A stretch of DNA of 64,000 bases from positions 9,536,506-9,600,505 of the forward strand of contig NC_053137.1 of the NCBI RefSeq assembly GCF_016808335.1, given 5' to 3'. A program made the position numbers and the translations under genes. The stretch is from Panicum virgatum (lineage: Eukaryota > Streptophyta > Magnoliopsida > Poales > Poaceae). Shown here piece after piece: positions 45,617 to 55,275 of the stretch (position 1 is its first letter; each line of letters opens with the position of its first letter). The notes under the pieces are model-generated. The model saw only the letters and a program-made list of their open reading frames with translations. It was not told where the DNA came from and searched no databases.

Positions 45617-46711
45617 ATGGTGTTGCGTTCGGGAACCGAAAGGGATGGTGCTAATGGTTCGGGTGGCAATAACAACCGCCACAACGAGGATCCCCTCCCT
45701 AATCCTCCAGTTCACCCAAACCTCGCGGACGTCTTGGCCTGGCAAACTGAACTTATGGCGACCATAGTCAATCAAATGGGTAATGCCGGCAACCATGGTC
45801 CAAGAGTTGAGCCCCCAGTGAACAGGTTCGGAGAATTCTTCCGTACCAATCCGCCCATCTTCCGTGGCTCCAAAGATCCTCTGGATGCAGATTTCTGGCT
45901 CAATGTGATTGAAGAGAAGTTGGGCCTGATTGAGTGTGAGCCCCATGAGAAGGTTCTTTTTGCTGCTCATCAGCTTCATGATGCCCCTGGGGTTTGGTGG
46001 CGGAATTTCAAGGCATCTCACCCTGCCAACTACCGCTTCACATGGGAGGAGTTCCGCTCAGCCTTTCGCTCCTTCCATATTCCCAAGGGGGTCATGGATA
46101 TCAAGAAGAAGGAATTTCTGAATCTCACTCAAGGAAGTCGTGATGTGATGGCCTATGTTAATGCCTTCAACACCCTCTCCCAATATGCACCTGAAGAAGT
46201 GGCCACCGATGCCAAGAAGCAAGAACGCCTGTATGATGGGCTCTCCGCAGAGTTACAAGACAAGCTCTTCACTACCAAGTTTGAAGATTTCAATGACTTG
46301 GTGAACATCGCTATCAGAGCTGAGCACAAGATGAAGAATCTTGAGGCAAAGAACAAGCGTCCTGCTCCTACCTCTATGGGCGGTAGCTCCTCACGTCCAC
46401 GTCTGGGGCCTTCTCCTTTTCCACCTCGGGCACCGGGTACTCAACCTCCCCGTCCTATGTGGATTGTGCGCCACCCTCAACCTCCTCAAGGACAAGCTCC
46501 TAGGCCGGTCAATGCCTATTGGAGCAATCCAGATGTTGACGCAAAGAGTCCATGCTACAATTGTGGTGGTATAGGCCATTTCTCCAGGGATTGCCCCTCT
46601 CCGAGGCGTGGTGGTGCCTTCAATGCACCCAGGCCTAATAATCCTCTACCTCAAGCACAGCGTCAAGAAGTTAAGCCACAACAAGCTCCTAAACATGGCC
46701 GCCTCAACTAA
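45617..46711 (+). CDS. gag: Retrotransposon gag
   Basis: ATG at 45617 (MVLRSGTERDG). A retrotransposon-gag capsid domain spans about residues 75-200 (DADFWLNVIEEKLG, APGVWWRNFKASHP, VMAYVNAFNTLSQYAPEE, LYDGLSAELQDKL). A proline-rich linker leads to a CCHC zinc knuckle at residues ~313-326 (CYNCGGIGHFSRDC). The frame ends at TAA 46709-46711. Related chromoviruses continue straight into pol in the same frame, and pol follows here in that frame, so the TAA looks like a mutation (one C-to-T step from CAA) and not a true gag end. Confidence 0.85.
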   Translation: MVLRSGTERDGANGSGGNNNRHNEDPLPNPPVHPNLADVLAWQTELMATIVNQMGNAGNHGPRVEPPVNRFGEFFRTNPPIFRGSKDPLDADFWLNVIEEKLGLIECEPHEKVLFAAHQLHDAPGVWWRNFKASHPANYRFTWEEFRSAFRSFHIPKGVMDIKKKEFLNLTQGSRDVMAYVNAFNTLSQYAPEEVATDAKKQERLYDGLSAELQDKLFTTKFEDFNDLVNIAIRAEHKMKNLEAKNKRPAPTSMGGSSSRPRLGPSPFPPRAPGTQPPRPMWIVRHPQPPQGQAPRPVNAYWSNPDVDAKSPCYNCGGIGHFSRDCPSPRRGGAFNAPRPNNPLPQAQRQEVKPQQAPKHGRLN

Positions 46712-49234
46712 ACCACCGCCGAAGAAATTTCGGAGAATGCCGAAGTCCTTATGGGTACGCTCCTAATCAATTCTCACCCTGCTATGGTTCTTTTTGATTC
46801 TGGAGCAACTTTTTCTTTCATTAGCAAGAAATTTATGCTGCATAGTAAGCTTGAGATGCAAAACCTACCAGTGCCATACCATATAGAATCACCGGGTGGG
46901 GAAATCATTGCCAGACACTTTGCTAGTGAGGTTCCAATTCTCATTGAGGGAGTTACTTTTCGAGCCAATTTTCTCATTCTAGACAAGCTGGAGTTAGATG
47001 TGATTCTTGGGATGAATTGGTTGGGTAAGCATGACGGAGTTATCAAATGTGGGCCCCGCACCATTGATCTTTTGCACCCTTCTGGGAGTAGAGTTTTACT
47101 CTCTCTTGCCAAGATGGAATCTTGTTTATATGCCTTGGCGAGTACCAAAGCCACGGCGTTGGAAGATATTCCTGTGGTTTGTAACTATCCAGATGTCTTT
47201 CCAGAAGAGTTACCGGGTATGCCTCCTGATCGTGAGGTGGAGTTCGTCATAGAGCTCATGCCCGGGACTGCTCCTATCTCTAGACAACCTTACCGAATGC
47301 CTCCCAATGAGTTGAAGGAATTGAAGAAACAACTCAAGATTCTGCTGGATAAGGGTTTTATTCATCCGAGCTCCTCTCCTTGGGGATGCCCGGCTCTTTT
47401 TGTGAAGAAAAAAGATGATAGTTTACGGATGTGTGTTGATTACCGTCCGTTAAACGAAGTCACTGTCAAGAATAAATATCCTCTTCCTCCGATTGATATC
47501 TTATTTGATCAACTCTCGGGAGCTCGATATTTCTCCAAGATTGACTTAAGGTTAGGTTATCATCAAATCAAGATCCGGAAAGAAGATATTCCAAAAACAG
47601 TCTTCTTTACTAGATATGGTCTTTATGAATTCACTGTCATGTCCTTCGGCCTCACCAATGCACTGGCTTATTTCATGTATCTGATGAATAGCATCTTCAT
47701 GGAGGAACTTGATGTCTTTGTGATCATCTTCATTGATGATATTCTCATTTATTATAAGACCCAAGAAGATCATGCTCGTCATATTCATATCGTCCTCCAA
47801 AAACTTAGAGAGCATCGTCTTTATGCCAAGTTCAGCAAATGTGAGTTTTGGCTTGAAAAGGTCTCTTTTCTTGGTCATGTCCTTTCCAAGGATGGTATTG
47901 CTGTAGATCCTAGTAAGGTGCAAGATGTTCTTGATTGGAAGCAACCTCAGAATGTCCATGAGATCCGGAGCTTTCTTGGACTTGCGGGATATTACCGCCG
48001 GTTCATAGAGAACTTTTCTAAAATTGCGAAGCCTATGACCGAGTTACTGAAGAATGGGGTCAAGTTTGAGTGGTCTCCAGCCTATGAAGGAGCCTTTCAA
48101 ACCCTTAAGGATCGCCTCACTACTGCTCCAGTTCTTTCTCAGCCAGATATTTCCAAGAGTTTCGATGTTTATTGCGATGCTTCTCGCATCGGTCTTGGCT
48201 GTGTTCTTATGCAAGAAGGCCGAGTGGTGGCCTATGCTTCTCGTCAACTCAAGCGACATGAAGAAAATTATCCTACCCATGATTTAGAGCTTGTGGCTGT
48301 TGTCCATGCTCTAAAGATATGGCGTCATTATCTGCTTGGTAATCATTGCAACATCTATACTGATCACAAGAGTCTCAAGTATATTTTCATTCAATCTGAT
48401 CTCAATATGAGGCAGCGTCGATGGCTTGAATTAATCAAGGATTATGACCTTGAAGTGCACTATCATCCCGGTAAGGCGAATGTCGTCGCCGATGCACTAA
48501 GCCGAAAGGCTCAATGCAACTGCTTGACCATAGCTCATCATGTGCATACTCTTTGTGATGATCTTCGGAAACTCGGAATTTCTATGGTCAAAGAAGGCCA
48601 TCTTGCTACTCTTACAGTCAGATCCGATCTTTATGATCAAATTAAGGAAGTCCAAAAGAAGAATAAAGGTATGGCTCGAATTCGGGAGTTAATGAATGAG
48701 GGCAAAGCTCGATGTTTCTCTACGGATGATCAAGGAGTTCTATTTTTTGGGAAACGTATTGTGGTGCCTAAAGATCATAACCTCAGACGGCTTATTCTGG
48801 AGGAAGCTCCTAGTTCTCAATTCTCTATTCATCCGGGCAGTACCAAAATGTATCAAGATCTTAAGCAAAGGTTTTGGTGGACTCGCATGAAACGAGAAAT
48901 CGCTCGATATGTCGCCGAGTGCGATGTTTGCCAAAGGGTTAAAGCCGAGCATCTCAAACCAGCCGGTACCCTTCAGCCCATACCTATCCCATCATGGAAG
49001 TGGGAAGAAATTGGAATGGACTTTATCACCGGGTTACCTAAGTCTTCTCAAGGGTATGATTCTATCTGGGTAGTTGTGGATCGATTGACGAAGTCGGCTC
49101 ATTTTCTTCCAGTGAAGACTACTTATCTTGTCAAGCAATATGCGGAATTGTACCTTACCCGCATCGTTTGTCTTCATGGTGTTCCCAAGAAAATTGTTTC
49201 TGATCGTGGTCCTCAATTCGTCGCTCACTTCTAG
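46712..49234 (+). pseudogene. pol: Retrotransposon pol: protease, RT, RNase H, integrase (broken)
   Basis: In frame with gag. Aspartic protease with catalytic D at 46796 (DSGATFSF). Reverse transcriptase with [11 protein letters not shown] and active-site FIDD at about 47730. RNase H with VYCDAS and [10 protein letters not shown] (48165-48400). Integrase HHCC finger (HPGSTKMY ... CDVCQ), then the first two catalytic Asp codons at 49019 (MDFITG) and 49202 (SDRGPQF). The frame is stopped by TAG at 49232-49234, where the family has Trp (TGG), a single G-to-A change. From 46712 onward the only ATG near the start is at 46751, but translation would normally come through from gag. Confidence 0.9.
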
Positions 49235-50062
49235 AGAAGTCTTCATGAAGCCATGGGAACTGATCTCACCTACAGTACTGCTTATCATCCTCAAACCGAC
49301 GGTCAAGCCGAGAGAGTCAATCAAATCTTAGAAGACATGCTGCGAGCTTGTGCTCTCATATATGAGAAGAAATGGGTTACTTGCTTGCCGTTCGCAGAGT
49401 TCTCCTATAACAATAGTTATCAAGCAAGTATCAAAATGTCTCCATTTGAAGCTCTCTATGGAAGATGGTGTAGAACTCCGATCAACTGGTCCGAATCCGG
49501 AGAAAGACCTTTCTTTGGTCCGGATTTGGTGAGAGATGTTGAGGATCAAGTCAAAATTATCCATGAGAATCTTCGCATTGCTCAATCTCGTCAAAAGAGT
49601 TATGCTGATCGTCGTCGCCGAGAACTACATCTCAAAATTAGTGATTATGTTTATCTCAAGGTTTCTCCATTTAAGGGCACTCGTCGTTTTCAAGTAAGAG
49701 GAAAATTAGCGCCACGCTATGTCGGACCTTTTCGGATTATCAAGAAAGTTGGAGCAGTGGCCTATCAATTGGAACTTCCTCAATCACTCTCCGCTGTGCA
49801 TAATGTTTTTCACGTCTCTCAGTTGAAGAAATGCCATCGCGTTCCAGCTGACACCGTCGACCTTGAGTCACTTGATCTTCAACCGGGCCTTACCTACGAG
49901 GAACACCCAATTGTCATTCTTGATCGTGATGAAAGAAAAGTGAAGCGTAGTATAGTGAAGTTTGTAAAAGTACAATGAAGCAACCACTCCAAAGATGAAG
50001 CCACTTGGGAGCGTGAGGATCAGTTACATCAAGATTACCCGGAATTCTTTTCCGATGAGTAA
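49235..50062 (+). pseudogene. Integrase C-terminal part and chromodomain (broken)
   Basis: Continuation of pol in the same frame: the last catalytic Glu codon at 49310 (TDGQAERVNQ), the GPY/F module (APRYVGPFRI ... HNVFHVSQLKKC), then a chromodomain from about 49900 (EEHPIVILDRDERKV ... ATWEREDQL). A TGA at 49976-49978 interrupts the chromodomain at a position where Trp is conserved; the frame then runs to TAA at 50060-50062. In chromoviruses this domain guides integration to heterochromatin. Confidence 0.88.
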
Positions 50063-50293
50063 GTTCTCTCGCTACCCCACCCCACTTTCTTGATGAAGTT
50101 CATAGTTCTAGATGTTATATATGTGTACACAGTCACCATCAAGAAAACATTAGGAATGTCTCACACCACATCATTCCTGTCTTTGTGCACCATCTCTTAG
50201 ATGTTCATCTTGTCTAGGTGAATATGGCCTCAACCTAGTCAGAGTTTTATCCTTCCCCTCTTGTCTACCTAAATCTCGGGACGAGATTTTTCT

Positions 50294-50308
50294 TAAGGGG
50301 GGGAGAGT
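50294..50308 (+). promoter_or_regulatory. Polypurine tract
   Basis: TAAGGGGGGGAGAGT directly precedes the right LTR at 50309; it primes plus-strand DNA synthesis. Confidence 0.85.
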
Positions 50309-53300
50309 TGTCACAGCCCTGGAAAAAAGAAAAACAGAAAATAAAATAAAATAAAAATCCCACGCCGGGCCCATCCGTTAGCCTCCCCTTCCCTCCCTTC
50401 TCTCTGTTCCACTCGGTGCCGCGCGCACGCGTCGCCCGCCGCCGGCCATCCTCGGGACACATGCCGATGATCCTCGTTCCACGCGTCCTTATCCGCACTA
50501 GTCGCCTACTCCCCCTCCCCTCTAGCTCCCGTGCCCGACAGGCCCTCATCTCCAACCCTAGCTCCCGTTCCCCTCTCCATTGCCGCCGCCCCGAGCTTCC
50601 TCCCCGCCGCTGATTCGCCGCCCTCGGTGAGCCTCTCGCCGATTCCTTGCACGGGGAGCTCCCTCTCGCCCTCCTCCTCCGATCCCGGCGTTCATCCGGC
50701 CCTTTCCCCTCCCCTGCAGGACAGCCGCCGCGCCGGTCCGCCCGCCGCCGCCCCTGCTCGTCGCGCCGCCCCCCCGCTGTGGCTCCTCACCTGCGCCGCC
50801 GCTGGTGAGCCTCGCCACCGTCGCCTCCACCCTGTGTGCACACCCTTTGCCCCGCTCCGGCTCCGCCTCGCTGCGCCACCTCGCGCCGCCGCCGTTCGCC
50901 GTCGCCGCGCGCGACGCGCGCGCGCACCGCGCGATGCGCACGGCGTCGTGGCCGCGCCCACGCCGCGGTCAAGGCCCGGCCTGCCTTGAGCCGACCTGGG
51001 TGGGGCGCCTGCCCGTGGGGCCCACCTGTCGGCCTCTGGCTGACGGGTGTGGCCGGATCCGGGTGTACCTAGCGTTTTTGCTAGGGTTTCTTTAGGATTT
51101 ATTTATCTGCAATCTTCTAAAATCCATAGAAATTCATGTATAGCTCTAAAAATTATGAAACTCGTTTTGTTGGATTCCCCTAGCGTAGATCTACTCAAGA
51201 AAAATATTATTTTGCATGTTACTTTTCTGTAGATTTATCTATAGGTTTATTTTGCAAAAGTGAGTTTAATGCTTATTTAGTTGTATACTGCTCGAAAAAT
51301 GTCAAACTAAATTTTGTTAAACTCCTTGTGAGGTGTAGTTTTCAGTGGTGCAACTTGTTCACATGATTCTTTGCTGTTTATCAAAGTTTTACTTTGTTGT
51401 CTTATACTTTGTCTGAAAATGGTTTAATATAGAACTTTTTGCTGGAAAGTGAGAAAATAGTAAAACCAGTTTTGTTGGCTTTGTTTTCATGCCTAGTATC
51501 TAAGATAAGTTTCTTCGATTTGTTTAGTTTAGTTTGCATTCCTTTTCTGATTTACTTTGTTTAGAGTGGCTGAGAACTGTTATATTTATGATTAATTATA
51601 GGAAAATGGTTTTACAGCAAAATCAATTTTCTTGAGTTCCTTGTTTGGTTCTCTGCATGCTCAAATTGTTTCATGATTTATACTTGTTGTTTATTCCATT
51701 TCTTAATTCTTGCATCGCATTCATGCATTATAGTGACCGAGCCATCGGAGAACGAACCCGTGGAGCCCGCCGAGTCCGTTGAGCCTGAGCCTGGAGTCCC
51801 GTTCGTGGTCGAGTCCGAAGCTAACCAAGGCAAGTAGCTAAGCATATTCCTTGCACCTATTTAATCTGTTTTAGTTTAGCTATTCCACTTGGGTATTGTG
51901 GGCTATATATGTGTAGTATGTATGTATTGCATTGTTATACCTATCTTTATGCATAAACCTTCCTTGATTTGTTATCCTTATTCTTGGCACTAGTTAGTTA
52001 GTTAATTACTTAACTTGACTAGATGCTTAGCCCTGCTTAGAATAGTTCTATTGCTCGCTAGAAGGGAATGGTTTGGAGGATCACATTTACCGTTAATCCT
52101 TGATCGCACTGGTTCGGTTTGGGTGGTGATGAAGTGGTAGTACTGAGATTCGAGCGGAATGATAGGGCCTAGAGAATGAAATCACATGGGCATAGTCCGC
52201 TTGGATCGATTAAGGACCGAGTGGACGACGTCGGTTTTGAGCACCTTTCCGTGCTACCACATATCCAATATAATGGAACGGATAAGCCAATTACCTTCTT
52301 TGACTTGATCATTGATGTGCAATCCTAACTACGTGGCTACGGGCTTTGCAGAGAGGCTTAGTGTGTCCCCAGGTGGACCTATGTGTAGGAAAGTTTAGAG
52401 ATGTCCCTGGTGGAACTAAGTCTCTACTTGTAAGCTAGGTGTGAGGTTCAATGATCGAGCCTTGTTGGGAACGGTTGACGTGAGTACCCCCTTGCCCGGC
52501 GTGATCGGTTGGGTGAGTCGCATGGTCCTCATGTCGTGTGGGTAAAGTAGTACACCCTTGCAAGGTTATAATCAATTCGAATTGCCGCGCTCTCGGTTAT
52601 GAGCAAGCTCTTTATCCCATGAACTCCTCATAGAATTTCGATTATGGTGGGAATGGTTCATGTTATAGTTATGATCAGTTATAGTTTATATTACTCTCTT
52701 AATTAACTAAAATTATTGGGGTTGGACAAGATTAATTAATTCTGATAGGTGATAGTGTAGGGAGCTAATGCTTATGTAATAAATACTTAACCTTAAAGCT
52801 TTTACTTGAGTCATTGCATGATCCTTGTATATGTAATCGCGTAAGTCTTGCGAGTACCTTTTGTACTCAAGTTGCTTTCTAAACCTAGTTGCAGGTGAAC
52901 CCGAAGTGGTGTTTGGCTACTTCTACCCCGCTGATCCAAACGCGGGGGAAGAGTAGGTCGTGGTGGCTGTAATGATGTCCTTGAGCAAGGCGTCATTACT
53001 TTAGTAAGTCTTTATCGTAATCGAGCTTCGTGAGAGCATGTAAATGCAATAAACTTTATGTTCCTGTTTAATATGACTTTCGTGAGCCCAAGGCTTGTAA
53101 GTGAAGTTTGAAACCCACCTATATAGAACTTGTAATATTAAGTGTGTAAAACTGCTATTTGTGGAATATTGGCGATGTATTCGATTGTAAACGGTATGTG
53201 CATATGCTGATCCTGGGCGTATGTTGGAGCACATACCGGGACTACCGGATTTGATATTATTTTGGATGAATGACGTGTCGGTTATTCGTGTCTCTAGATG

Positions 53301-53406
53301 TGGGATAACACATAGCACGCTCTCCGGCAAGCACGTGTTAACTCGTATCTGGATGATAATGACCGGCGGTTAGTTTAAAATAGTATCAAATTAGGCGGTT
53401 CTCACA
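50309..53406 (+). repeat. Right LTR, full length (3,098 bp)
   Basis: Begins TGTCACAGCCCTGG and ends TTCTCACA before GCGAC. Layout: GC-rich leader-like 700 bases, AT-rich middle, a short coding-like exon at 51734-51829, more AT-rich sequence, and a second coding-like exon at 52895-52956. It keeps the uninterrupted hAT target. Confidence 0.93.
51734..52956 (+). CDS. Putative spliced acidic ORF inside the LTR (GC-AG intron)
   Basis: Segment 51734-51829, after an acceptor-like 'gcattatag', reads TEPSENEPVEPAESVEPEPG and then VPFVVESEANQ. It ends AACCAAG|GCAAGT, the strong consensus of GC-AG donors. 52895-52956, after 'tagttgcag', reads GEPEVVFGYFYPADPNAGEE then TAG. The phases agree (1 to 1), making one acidic reading of about 50 residues across a 1,065-base intron. 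An upstream exon would have to lie in the GC-rich LTR start and was not fixed. In the left LTR the second exon is present (39825-39886, one Tyr-to-His change) but the first falls in the 1.4-kb deletion. Function unknown; not part of gag-pol. Confidence 0.4.
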
Positions 53407-53672
53407 GCGACCTCCAAAACGGATTCCGCGACGAGCTCGACGGAGGCCAGCACCAACTCGGCGGAGTCCGCGACCTCAAGGACGGAGTCCGGGACGAGCT
53501 CGACGGAGTCCGCGGCGACCTCGACGTCCGCGGAGACCGGCTGGACCTCCTCGGCGACGAACACGTCCTCGGCGAACGTCTCATCCGAGTCTGCGGACAC
53601 CGACGCCGAGCCGTGATCGAGCTTCCGGCTGGAATCCATGGCGGCGCTTGGCCAAATGGGACCCGGTGAGGC

Positions 53673-53754
53673 GAGGGCAGCAGACAGACCAAAGCCTGCC
53701 AGCGAAACTGAAAACCAAGTCCCAACCGCACAGATTGGTCTGTCTGCTGCCCTC
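53673..53754. repeat. Perfect 20-bp inverted repeat
   Basis: GAGGGCAGCAGACAGACCAA at 53673-53692 and its exact reverse complement at 53735-53754, with 42 bases between. It lies just beyond the split DLN gene. Confidence 0.9.
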
Positions 53755-53808
53755 CTTCACGCCCATGCATCGCCCACGGATCTATCTATTCTTTCTAACC
53801 ATCACGTG

Positions 53809-53963
53809 CAGTGGCGGAGCTTGAACACTAAATCAGGGGGCCAGACGTACTAATTAAACTGCTAATCTGATAAACAAGTTCAAAATTACTATTTACCTAG
53901 TGTAAAATTTGCAAAGCCAGGGGGGCCATGGTCCCCTTTGGCCACAACTAAGCTCCGCCTATG
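53809..53963. mobile_element. hAT-type MITE, 155 bp, 8-bp TSD
   Basis: Ends CAGTGGCGGAGCTT and AAGCTCCGCCTATG are inverted repeats, flanked by ATCACGTG at 53801-53808 and 53964-53971. The duplicated target contains a G-box core (CACGTG). Confidence 0.88.
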
Positions 53964-54318
53964 ATCACGTGTCAGGGAATATAGATCGTTGTATGTTATA
54001 TTGGTAAAGTAAACTTGATCTTGATACATTATTCCTCATTCACAGAGGTTTCATAGTGCGCAAGTCATTTTATCATACAATTTTATTCAAGATGTCATGT
54101 TACCATTATACAAACTCCTTGTCGAATAATCGCTTTATGGCATTCAATGTTTTAAATAGCCAGCTAAGACATTTAGCTATCTATGTCCAAAAACAGGCTA
54201 TAACCGGCTATAGCAGTAGCTAAGAGCTAAGTTGTATATGAAAAACTTGGTTAAATCTCTCTCAAACAGCTATAGGCGGAGATTTAAAACCTTGATGGTA
54301 GTGCAAATCATGTTGATA

Positions 54319-54540
54319 CTCCCTCTATTTTTATTTACATATCTAAATTTGGCTAGCTTTGATCAAGTCTATAGAAAAATATAGCAACAACTATATTACC
54401 CAACATATATTTCATAGTGGATTCAGTGAAACAAATTTAGTATTGTAAATACTATTGGCTTTTCCTATAAATTTGATTAAAGTTGGCCAAATTCAACTTA
54501 GAACAAACCTAATACGATACGTAAATAAAAACAGAGGGAG
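54319..54540. mobile_element. Stowaway MITE, 222 bp
   Basis: CTCCCTCTATTTTTATTTAC and its inverted counterpart GTAAATAAAAACAGAGGGAG, flanked by TA on both sides (54317-54318, 54541-54542), as expected for Tc1/mariner-type Stowaway. Confidence 0.92.
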
Positions 54541-55275
54541 TAGATTCATCATTTCCAATGGTTTTACAGTGAGTTCTTTCGGTTCAAATGCAAGCCATTT
54601 TCACATAAATCGTCAGTCGAATTGTCACATTTCCATGTGTACTCTGTCGATATCTAAAATGATTCTATTTATATTTACAAATAGTTTGAGGGTAATAGAA
54701 AAGAAAAAGCACCACATCCTACGGATAGGTCAAGCTGCGGCTTGTGTACTGTAGTTGTATACGTGTTTTTTTTACTCTGATAGATAATTCTCGTATACCT
54801 ATACCGCGCTGTTCCTTCTCCTCTCCCTACCCACGGCGGGCGAGGCAAGCTGCCAAGGATGGCGACGAGCGAGCATGAGCGAGCGCGACGACAAGGGGAC
54901 AGCACGCAGCAGTGACAGCAGCACCGGCAAATTCCTTTCTCTCTGTCCTCACGCGCCGCCGTGCCGGTGCCGTCGCGTCGCTTTTGCTGCTCGCCTTTGT
55001 CTCGCTCTCTAGCTGGCATTCTCGTTCCGGCACGCCCCCTCACGCGCAGCTCCCTCTCCACTCTCCACTGCCATTGCCACTGGCACAGTTCCACCGCCCC
55101 GCCGCTGGCCGTCCTCCATCTCCCCCGAAGCCCGAAGAGACGCGCGCGCGCCGGCGCCGCCGGACGAAGGAAGGATCCCTGAGTGACGGGAGTCGGGAGG
55201 CGACGCCAGCCGGGCTCCATTCCGTTGCGGTGCTCATTGCGCGCGAGGTGTTCGTGGAAAGGCCCGGGAGGGACG

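Larger units (their letters stand above)
38660..53406 (+). mobile_element. Ty3/gypsy chromovirus LTR retrotransposon (Tekay/Del-like)
   Basis: LTRs start TGTCACAGCCCT and end GGCGGTTCTCACA; the whole is flanked by a perfect 5-bp target duplication, GCGAC (38655-38659, 53407-53411). A PBS for initiator tRNA-Met, a polypurine tract, gag, then protease, reverse transcriptase, RNase H, integrase and chromodomain follow in gypsy order. All coding is in one frame (45617-50062) with three nonsense codons. The left LTR is split by a hAT element and has lost about 1.4 kb. It cannot move autonomously now. Confidence 0.93.
38417..53616 (+). pseudogene. DLN/EAR-motif gene split by the gypsy insertion (FAR1-related-like N terminus)
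   Basis: Exon 1 is 38417-38477 (context acaaATGGCC): MAFDLNVPVLDLNEPLLED, with two DLN motifs; the LDLNEPL stretch is an EAR-type repressor motif. The intron (38478-38562, G|gtaagt ... gttgtag|AT) leads in phase to an acidic exon (DDDTAPLPALEDDGGG) running to 38659. There the retrotransposon interrupts it. After the second GCGAC the same frame stays open from 53412 to TGA at 53614-53616 and is Ser/Thr/Glu-rich. N termini of this style occur in grass FAR1-related proteins; that placement is an inference. The minus strand is also open across the junction (ATG at 53639), but the plus strand has the TATA, start context and phased intron. Confidence 0.5.

Noticed and set aside
38465..53639. Minus-strand reading across the retrotransposon insertion site (ATG at 53639)
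   Set aside because: It is open, but the plus strand has a TATA, better start, phased intron and DLN motifs. Kept only as an alternative.
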